Assembly: GCA_903885375.1 (NCBI GenBank) | Contig: CAISIK010000192.1 | Span: 88,255 to 152,254 of the forward strand | From: an uncultured Pseudomonadota bacterium | GTDB taxonomy: Bacteria > Myxococcota_A > UBA796 > SXON01 | Length of the DNA: 64,000 nt | Direction of reading: 5' to 3' | Part shown: positions 59,181-64,000 of the stretch, in pieces | Numbering within the stretch: position 1 is the stretch's first letter | Layout: each line of letters starts with the position of its first letter | Position numbers and translations under genes: made by a program | Notes under the pieces: model-generated | What the model saw: the letters and a program-made list of their open reading frames with translations, nothing else | What the model was told of the DNA's origin: nothing | The model's database searches: none

Positions 59181-59227
59181 CCGCGACCGGCCTTGCACGC
59201 CCCCCGGTGCGGGATACCGCGCCGGCC

Positions 59228-60025
59228 ATGTACAACCTCCTCATCGCGGGTGGCGCGGCGCTGGTGGCCTACGCCGTCGGGGCCCTGGCCGTGAGCTGGG
59301 TGGCCGGTTTCGTGCCGGCGTTGCTCGTGTTCGTCGGCGCATGGTTCTTCCTCGCCCGGCGCACTGGCCGCCAGGTGGAGGTCATCGCGAAAGCCGCGAT
59401 GGCCCACATGCAGGAAGGGCGCCTCCCCGCCGCGCGCGACACGCTGCGGAGCGCCCTGCCGCTCGGCCGCTGGCAGCTCCTCGTGGAGTCGCAGCTCCAC
59501 GGTCAGATCGGCGCCATCGACTACCTCGAGGCCTGCTCGCTCGTGATGCAGCGGCAGGTCTCCGCCAGCAAGCCGAAGTTCGAGGAGGCCCGGGCTTCCC
59601 TGTCGAAGTCCTGGTCGCGCGACTGGCGTTCGCGCACGCTGCTCGCCTGCGTGCAGCACCGGGCCGGCGAGGTCGATGCCGCGGTCGCCACGCTGAAGGC
59701 CGCCGAGTCGTCGGGCTCGGGCGAGTCTATCTTCTGGGCGGTTTTCGCCTACGTGCTCAACGAAGCGAAGCGGCGTGAGGAGGCGCTTCAGGTGCTGGGC
59801 CGCGCGCTCTCGGCGCTCCCGAAGAACGCCGGCCTGCTCGCGGTGCAGGAGGCGCTCAGCAACCGCAAGCGCCCCGACTTCAAGATCTTCGGCGACGCGT
59901 GGTACCAGTTCTTCCCCGACCAGATTCCGCAGGAAGTGCTCATCGAGCAGGCCCGGGCCGCGGGCAAGCTGCCCCAGCAGGCCGCCAACCGCAGCATGAT
60001 GACCTGGCCGCAGCCCCGGCGCTGA
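59228..60025 (+). CDS. Membrane-anchored TPR protein
   Basis: 265 residues from ATG 59228. Two adjoining hydrophobic helices at about 2-42 (LLIAGGAALVAYAVGALAVS, WVAGFVPALLVFVGAWFFLA) anchor it in the membrane. The remainder, after an RRTGRQ positive stretch, is alpha-helical with TPR-like pairs: AKAAMAHMQEGRLPAARDTL, LLACVQHRAGEVDAAVATLK and AYVLNEAKRREEALQVLG. It probably serves as a scaffold in the cytoplasm. It follows the lipoprotein by 47 bases. Confidence 0.75.
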   Translation: MYNLLIAGGAALVAYAVGALAVSWVAGFVPALLVFVGAWFFLARRTGRQVEVIAKAAMAHMQEGRLPAARDTLRSALPLGRWQLLVESQLHGQIGAIDYLEACSLVMQRQVSASKPKFEEARASLSKSWSRDWRSRTLLACVQHRAGEVDAAVATLKAAESSGSGESIFWAVFAYVLNEAKRREEALQVLGRALSALPKNAGLLAVQEALSNRKRPDFKIFGDAWYQFFPDQIPQEVLIEQARAAGKLPQQAANRSMMTWPQPRR

Positions 60026-60037
60026 GGGGTGGAGGGG

Positions 60038-60087
60038 GCGATTCGGCGCGACCGTCCGCTCGTCGGGCACGCGCCGCCCCGAATCGC
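60038..60087. terminator. Candidate bidirectional terminator hairpin
   Basis: GCGATTCGG (60038-60046) pairs with CCGAATCGC (60079-60087), extended by CGCG/CGCG inside. It sits between the convergent ends of the TPR gene and the HExxH operon. No T-tract follows on either strand, so intrinsic termination would be weak. Confidence 0.4.
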
Positions 60088-60125
60088 GGCGCCGGTGGGG
60101 ATTGCCGCTTCCCGCTCGTGCCGAG

Positions 60126-60479
60126 TCAACCGCAAACGTCGTCCACGCCATACACGTCGAGGGGGCTGCAGATCGAGTAGAAGCGCACCCCGCAGTCGAT
60201 GGGCGTATCGCGCCAGAGGGTGAGGCAGCGGCCGGCCTCGGCGGCGTCGTAGCGGCCGTTGCACACCAGCTTCCACTGCTGGTCCGGCTGCAGGCCGTCG
60301 AGAAAGTCCTTCGTACACTCCTTGCGGGGGCGATCCAGAATCCCGCACTCATCCGCCCATCGGCAGGCGAGGGCCGCGTGCGAGGCAGCGAACTCCTCCT
60401 CGCTCGGCAGGAGGGGGAATACGGCCGTGTCCCCTGGGCCGGCGCAGCCGGCGAGGGTGAGCCAGTACGCTACATGCAC
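60126..60479 (-). CDS. Small Cys-rich lipoprotein
   Basis: 117 residues from GTG 60479, with GGAGGAAG just upstream and a 10-base overlap with the previous gene. A lipoprotein start (VHVAYWLTLAGC) is followed by SEEEFAASHAALACRWADEC, then KECTKDFLDGL, CNGRYDAAEAGRCLTLWRDT and several more Cys (nine in the mature part). Spacing of the Cys and the EEF....ACR..ECG pattern match the neighbouring lipoprotein at 60470-60862, so the two are paralogues. The disulfide-rich helical domain has no known function. It is last in a four-gene overlapping operon. Confidence 0.72.
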   Translation of the reverse strand: MHVAYWLTLAGCAGPGDTAVFPLLPSEEEFAASHAALACRWADECGILDRPRKECTKDFLDGLQPDQQWKLVCNGRYDAAEAGRCLTLWRDTPIDCGVRFYSICSPLDVYGVDDVCG

Positions 60480-60862
60480 CCTTCCTCCGAGAGGTAGCAG
60501 GTGATGGAGATTTTGCAGGAGTCCTGATACCACTCCATCTGTGTGCACAGCACAGTTCCCCACTCGCAGCTGCCGCCGGAATTCTCGGAAAAGTCGAGAC
60601 AAGCGGCCGCTTGGATGGGGGAGTATGTGGCCTCAGGGCAAATATCCGCGAGGGCCGACTTTCCGGCCTCCCAGAACGCGATTATGGTCTCAACGCACGC
60701 CTCCTCGGAATCGTGCCCGAAGTCTCCAAGTGTCCCGCACCGCGCCTCGCGGCGACACGTACGCGTGGCATACCGGAGGTTGAACTCCGCTTCATCGAGC
60801 TCTACGAGCGGTTCGGGCGTGGGTGGTGCGCAACCCAGAATCGCGACCAGCAGAAGTGGCAT
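60470..60862 (-). CDS. Small Cys-rich lipoprotein, paralogue of the next gene
   Basis: 130 residues from ATG 60862, overlapping the HExxH gene stop (TGATG). The signal MPLLLVAILGC has a good lipobox. The mature part has ELDEAEFNLRYATRTCRREA, CGTLGDFGHDSEEACVETI and YSPIQAAACLDFSENSGGSC, followed by a Cys-rich tail. The order of Cys resembles the downstream paralogue, but this copy has an extra C-terminal Cys segment (CKISITCYLSEEGC). Base composition is less GC-rich than in the surroundings. Probably an outer-membrane lipoprotein working with the HExxH protein. Confidence 0.72.
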   Translation of the reverse strand: MPLLLVAILGCAPPTPEPLVELDEAEFNLRYATRTCRREARCGTLGDFGHDSEEACVETIIAFWEAGKSALADICPEATYSPIQAAACLDFSENSGGSCEWGTVLCTQMEWYQDSCKISITCYLSEEGCM

Positions 60863-62745
60863 CACGCCACTGTACACGGCGTCGCCTCGAACTCGAAGCT
60901 CGCGTTCACCTTGCAGTGCGATTCCGGGTCGCAAATGCGCTGGTACCTGCTTTCCTGGTTCTCTCCGTCGCCGGTGGGCGATTCCTCCCCACAAAGGTGT
61001 TGCTCGATGTCCAAGGTGGGCGTGGCACAGGAGTAATACTCTCGGTCGGGCAGACCCAGCCGGGCCCGGATGCCGCAACTGAAGTGGCTCGCCGAGATAT
61101 CGAAGTAACATTGCGGTGATCGCCGGTCTTCGTCGCCGTCACTTCGGATGCAGTGCCCGCCGATTCCGAACTGCACGTGGCCGAGCTCGTGGATGATGAC
61201 GCCGAGTTGGGAGACCACGTGCACCTGTCCTGCCCGCGCGTACACAGCCGCTGCGGCCAAAGCCGGGAAGTCCGCCTCATCGTACGCGTATTGGAGCGCC
61301 GCCCGGGCCCAGAACAGGCTGAAGTCAAGGGCGTAGGCGCGGAATGCCACCACGTTCGCGGGCAGGTTCACCGCAAATTGAGTAGGCCGAGCGTAACCGC
61401 CGTAGAGTCCCGTGGTAGGCTGCCGTTCGAACGCATTGTCCTCGGTCGGGACCACCAGCATGTAGATCGGGGTAGCGTTGGCGGTGGGCAAGCGCGTCAA
61501 CGACGCGGACCAGCAGTCGAATGAACCGGCCGCGAAGGTGTCGGTGTAATTGCAGTTGGTGTCCGCCTGATTCCCGAGACAGTTGTTTTCGACCGACCGG
61601 TCCCCCAGGAACGAGTGATGGGAGCGCACCCGCATCGTCAGCGTGCACCGATTTTCGTTGTCGTAGTTTCCTACCTCCTTGCCATCCAGCGCGTTGGCCA
61701 CCCACTCGTCGAAGCGGGCGGCGAGGGTGTTTCCCGACCAGTGGTCCTTGATGAGGTCCACGTTTCGCCGAACCAGGTCGAGCGCGAGGTAGAAGTAGTT
61801 GATGGGGGCGTGCCCACCGTCAAAGAACATGGAGTAGGTCCGCCCTGTGCGATCGCGGCTCGTATCGATCATCCAGCAGTCGAGCAGCGCCTTGGCTCGG
61901 CCGGTATCCAGGGGGGTGCCATGCGAGCGCGGGGTGCTCCAGAGTGTTGACAAGGCCTCGGACTCCGACAGCCAGTCGTCGGCATCCACCCGCGCCACGA
62001 ACCAGTCCATGGGCAGGCAAAGCCGCGAACCGGCGTAGTCGATGACCACCTTCTCGGCGAGGGCGCACTCGTACGTGCCCTCGCAGCCACAGGGGTCGGT
62101 GAGCCAGTCCGGCAACTCGGCGGCGGTCGGCGCGAGAGCCGGGTCGTCGGCAGGCAGGACGTACGCCAACAACGGCACGGGCCCCCCGACTGGCTGGGGC
62201 GCTGCCGGCGGCCGGACCCCCATCCCCTGAGCCATCGCGCGGAAGGCTGGTGGCAGCGAGGCCCACCACGCCGCCGGTGCGACCCTCGCCGCCGGACTCG
62301 ATCGTTGCCCCCGGACGCGCCGGCCGGGCAGCAGCGCGGTCTGCGCATCAGGTTGCAGGCAGGTGGCGGGGTTGGGGACCAGGCGGCCGGTAGGACCGTT
62401 CCGAGCGCGCTGCCGGTACTGTTCGACGACCGAAAACCAATCGAGGGTGTTCGGCTGGCCGGGCACGATCGGCACGGCGCCGAACGGGGTCAGGTGCCAC
62501 CCGAACTGCGGCAGGAGCTTCGAGGCGGGAACCTGGGCGGCGGCGGGGAGGAAGCCCCGGTCCGGTGCGTCCGTGCCGCACCAATGCTGGGGGCCGCCAT
62601 GCAGGGGCTGGTTCTGCTTCGGCGAGCCGCGCGACGGGCGCAGGGGTGTAGCCCCGCTACGGGCGGGCTTGCAGCCGCAACCGGACTCGCCGCCTGTCTG
62701 CGCCACAGCAACAGGTGCGGGGCCTTGGCACCCGCAGTCGCTCAT
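60862..62745 (-). CDS. Large protein with HExxH (zincin-like) motif
   Basis: 627 residues from ATG 62745, overlapping the upstream stop. The N-terminus (MSDCGCQGPAPVAV, then GCGCKP) has no signal peptide. The middle and C-terminal parts are rich in aromatic and Cys residues. Near the end VVSQLGVIIHELGHVQFGIG contains HELGH at 519-523, an HExxH zinc site, with a further His at 531 as possible third ligand; spacing does not match the standard metzincin or gluzincin pattern. A late Cys-rich segment follows (CYFDISASHFSC, CATPTLD). A metalloprotease or a metal-bound structural protein is possible. The family is not recognised. The gene is less GC-rich than the rest of the window. Confidence 0.72.
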   Translation of the reverse strand: MSDCGCQGPAPVAVAQTGGESGCGCKPARSGATPLRPSRGSPKQNQPLHGGPQHWCGTDAPDRGFLPAAAQVPASKLLPQFGWHLTPFGAVPIVPGQPNTLDWFSVVEQYRQRARNGPTGRLVPNPATCLQPDAQTALLPGRRVRGQRSSPAARVAPAAWWASLPPAFRAMAQGMGVRPPAAPQPVGGPVPLLAYVLPADDPALAPTAAELPDWLTDPCGCEGTYECALAEKVVIDYAGSRLCLPMDWFVARVDADDWLSESEALSTLWSTPRSHGTPLDTGRAKALLDCWMIDTSRDRTGRTYSMFFDGGHAPINYFYLALDLVRRNVDLIKDHWSGNTLAARFDEWVANALDGKEVGNYDNENRCTLTMRVRSHHSFLGDRSVENNCLGNQADTNCNYTDTFAAGSFDCWSASLTRLPTANATPIYMLVVPTEDNAFERQPTTGLYGGYARPTQFAVNLPANVVAFRAYALDFSLFWARAALQYAYDEADFPALAAAAVYARAGQVHVVSQLGVIIHELGHVQFGIGGHCIRSDGDEDRRSPQCYFDISASHFSCGIRARLGLPDREYYSCATPTLDIEQHLCGEESPTGDGENQESRYQRICDPESHCKVNASFEFEATPCTVA

Positions 62746-63071
62746 CCGCCCTTCGCCACGCCGTCGATCACGACGTCGGGGGAGCCCGCCACGTCGCTGC
62801 TGGTGCGCCACCTCACGTAGCGCAGGAAGGTTGCCACGGTCGTCATTGCCGCTGCGTTGTTCACCGGAAAGGTGTGTACATCGCGCCAGGTGCCTGGCTC
62901 CTTCGTTGCCGACGTCTCGATGATCACGCTGCCCGCGGATCCCGTCTTGAGCACGCGCGGGTCCAGCACCAACACGCTGTACGCGCCGAGATCCAGGATC
63001 GTGCTCGAATCGCTGGATTCGTTGGGGCCGAGGGTGCGGGCGTCCATGAGACGAAATTGCTGACTCGCCAT
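62742..63071 (-). CDS. Small beta-rich protein of unknown function, first in the HExxH operon
   Basis: 109 residues from ATG 63071; GGAG 6-7 bases upstream supports this start over one 12 bases earlier. Its end overlaps the start of the HExxH gene. Sequence features are LMDARTLGPNESSDSSTILD, LGAYSVLVLDPRVLKTGSAG, SVIIETSATKEPGTWRDV and FLRYVRWRTSSD: strands with a conserved-looking W..........FLRYVRW pattern, like sandwich modules in surface or tail-like proteins. There is no signal peptide. Function unknown; it is probably a partner of the HExxH protein. Confidence 0.68.
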   Translation of the reverse strand: MASQQFRLMDARTLGPNESSDSSTILDLGAYSVLVLDPRVLKTGSAGSVIIETSATKEPGTWRDVHTFPVNNAAAMTTVATFLRYVRWRTSSDVAGSPDVVIDGVAKGG

Positions 63072-63098
63072 GCGAAACTCCATTGTCGCTCGGGGATG

Positions 63099-63140
63099 GT
63101 ATGCGATGGCGATGGCGACGGCGACGGCGACGGCGATGGC
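63099..63140. repeat. Hexanucleotide microsatellite
   Basis: Seven or so units of GCGAYG (GCGATG/GCGACG) lie between the first gene of the HExxH operon and its probable promoter. In the minus frame they encode an Ala/Ile/Val run. Such tracts can vary in length by slippage and so change leader spacing. Confidence 0.7.
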
Positions 63141-63170
63141 GTACATTTGTAATGTAGATTACATTTCTCG
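63141..63170 (-). promoter_or_regulatory. AT-rich promoter region with a 6-bp dyad
   Basis: TGTAAT-GTAG-ATTACA (63148-63163) is a perfect inverted repeat in the only AT-rich stretch of this area, about 80 bases upstream of the HExxH operon. It is a plausible operator, and on the minus strand TAATCT or TACATT could serve as -10. No regulator gene is next to it. Confidence 0.4.
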
Positions 63171-63280
63171 CGCGTCTCTCCAACCACCATCGCACCACGA
63201 GCAGCAGTGCACAGCGAACGGGAACGCACCCTTCGAGCCTCCATCCCGGCTCGCCACCGGCTGGCGTCGTTGCGACCGGC

Positions 63281-64000
63281 TCAGGCCACCTCGTCCACCA
63301 GCTGCCGCATCGCCTCCACCCAGACCTCGCCGGCCCCGGCGAGCGCGCGGGGCGCGTCCACTCGTTCGGCGCACAGCCCCGCGGCCTCCGCCGCTTCCAT
63401 GGCCCGCTGGGCATGGAGGAGGTTCTCGCCGTGCACGTGGTCGGGCCGGCCCTGCCACCGCACGTAGCGCGGGGGGGAGGGGAGGGCCGCGAGGGCCGGC
63501 AGGAGCGCCACCAGCTCGCGCCCTACCCAGGCCTCGTCGTCGTGCACGGGGAGCCCCCGCCACTCTGCGTGGGACCGCGGCTTGACGAGCGACATCCGGT
63601 CCACAGGCCCCTCCACGTCCACGAACGCCACCACCCGCGCCGCCAGCTCGGGGTTCGAGCGCGCGAGGGCGAGGAGGCCCCGCGCCGCCGCCACGCAGCC
63701 GCCGCTCCACGAAAGCATCACCACCGGACGCTCAGCGGCCGCCGCCGCGAAGACCAACCGCGCCTCCTCGGCGTGGGCGGGGTTGCCCGGCGCCGCCCAC
63801 CCGGCGGGCTGGCGGGCGTACAGCCAGACGTCCGCGAAGGGCGCGAAGGCCGCGTCGGGGAGGCCCAGGAAGGCGAGACGCTCGCGCAGCCCGCCGCTCC
63901 CGGCGTGAACGCCCACCACGGCAATGCGGGCGGCCGCCGACCGCACGACGGCATGCGGAGGGAGCGCCTCGACGGGCGGCCCGGCGGCCAGTTGGCCGCC
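63281..64000 (-). CDS. Alpha/beta-hydrolase-like protein, probably continuing past the window
   Basis: The frame is open from the window end to the stop at 63281; the first in-window start is GTG 63946, giving 221 residues, but the preceding codons (LAAGPPVEALPPHAVV) also look coding, so the gene may begin outside. Alpha/beta-hydrolase traits are RIAVVGVHAGSGGLRERL, a nucleophile-elbow-like VVMLSWSGGCVAAARG and a late RPDHVHGENLLHAQRA with a possible catalytic His. The core has VVAFVDVEGPVDRMSLV. The substrate is unknown. The 135 bases between its end and the dyad at 63148 carry no gene that I can see. Confidence 0.65.
   Translation of the reverse strand, partial: GGQLAAGPPVEALPPHAVVRSAAARIAVVGVHAGSGGLRERLAFLGLPDAAFAPFADVWLYARQPAGWAAPGNPAHAEEARLVFAAAAAERPVVMLSWSGGCVAAARGLLALARSNPELAARVVAFVDVEGPVDRMSLVKPRSHAEWRGLPVHDDEAWVGRELVALLPALAALPSPPRYVRWQGRPDHVHGENLLHAQRAMEAAEAAGLCAERVDAPRALAGAGEVWVEAMRQLVDEVA

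Overview
The window looks like chromosomal DNA from a high-GC member of the Myxococcota (former Deltaproteobacteria). Several traits point there: very strong G/C preference at third codon positions and frequent GTG starts. There are many short-signal lipoproteins followed by Asp/Thr/Glu-rich linkers, MopE-like metal-binding repeats and FG-GAP/VCBS beta-propellers. Three proteins end in a MYXO-CTERM-like tail, there are two Hanks-type Ser/Thr kinases, and there is a stand-alone bacterial-microcompartment trimer protein of a type known from Haliangium. I saw no rRNA, tRNA or CRISPR array. About 57 protein genes are recognisable, plus gene fragments.

Layout. 1-6.4 kb: the end of a beta-propeller protein, then a penta-heme cytochrome lipoprotein translationally coupled to a multicopper oxidase, then a large MopE/FG-GAP lipoprotein. 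6.4-12.7 kb (minus strand): a four-gene unit made of an ASPIC/VCBS protein, two secreted proteins and a caspase-like protease. Three of the four carry an unfamiliar two-cysteine repeat, eleven copies in all. 12.8-19.8 kb: a TIG lipoprotein, an ABC1/UbiB-type kinase, an IS91-type transposase remnant beside a second degraded copy of the kinase 3' end, a CapA-like phosphatase, an SDR dehydrogenase and an HSL-type esterase. 19.8-22.0 kb: a complete bufferin-type operon (12-Cys precursor, DUF692/MNIO enzyme, DUF2063 partner). 22-35 kb: a MopE/C-type lectin lipoprotein, a GATase, an RlmI-like methyltransferase, two Ser/Thr kinases, a trypsin-like protease, a membrane protein, cobT and a CotH-type kinase lipoprotein.

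35-39.5 kb: an RHH/PIN toxin-antitoxin pair inserted at a gene junction, then an unusual three-gene minus-strand operon (TusA-like/diiron fusion, PhnD-like binding protein without signal peptide, acyl-CoA-dehydrogenase-like flavoprotein). 39.6-43.5 kb: two MYXO-CTERM proteins and an LPG-synthase-like flippase. 43.6-49.1 kb: a tightly overlapping plus-strand chain of PfkB kinase, SIR2-like protein, FAH-family hydrolase and membrane protein, followed by gamma-glutamyltransferase and an SRPBCC-like protein. 49.1-56.4 kb: an FAD oxidoreductase, a Tgt-MnmC-like fusion, a fragment-rich gap, an N-formylglutamate-amidohydrolase-like protein and an ABC-F ATPase. 56.7-60.0 kb: lipoproteins, the BMC-T shell protein next to a four-cluster ferredoxin, and a TPR protein. 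60.1-63.1 kb: a less GC-rich four-gene overlapping operon with an HExxH protein and two small Cys-rich lipoproteins. The window ends in an alpha/beta-hydrolase-like gene.

A recurring theme is duplication of gene junctions. At four places (31.0/31.3, 15.2/16.3, 35.2/36.4 and 52.7/53.5 kb) a 59-177 bp junction sequence occurs twice around foreign or fragmentary DNA. Where the repeat covers coding sequence, most differences are synonymous, as if the second copy came from a related allele.
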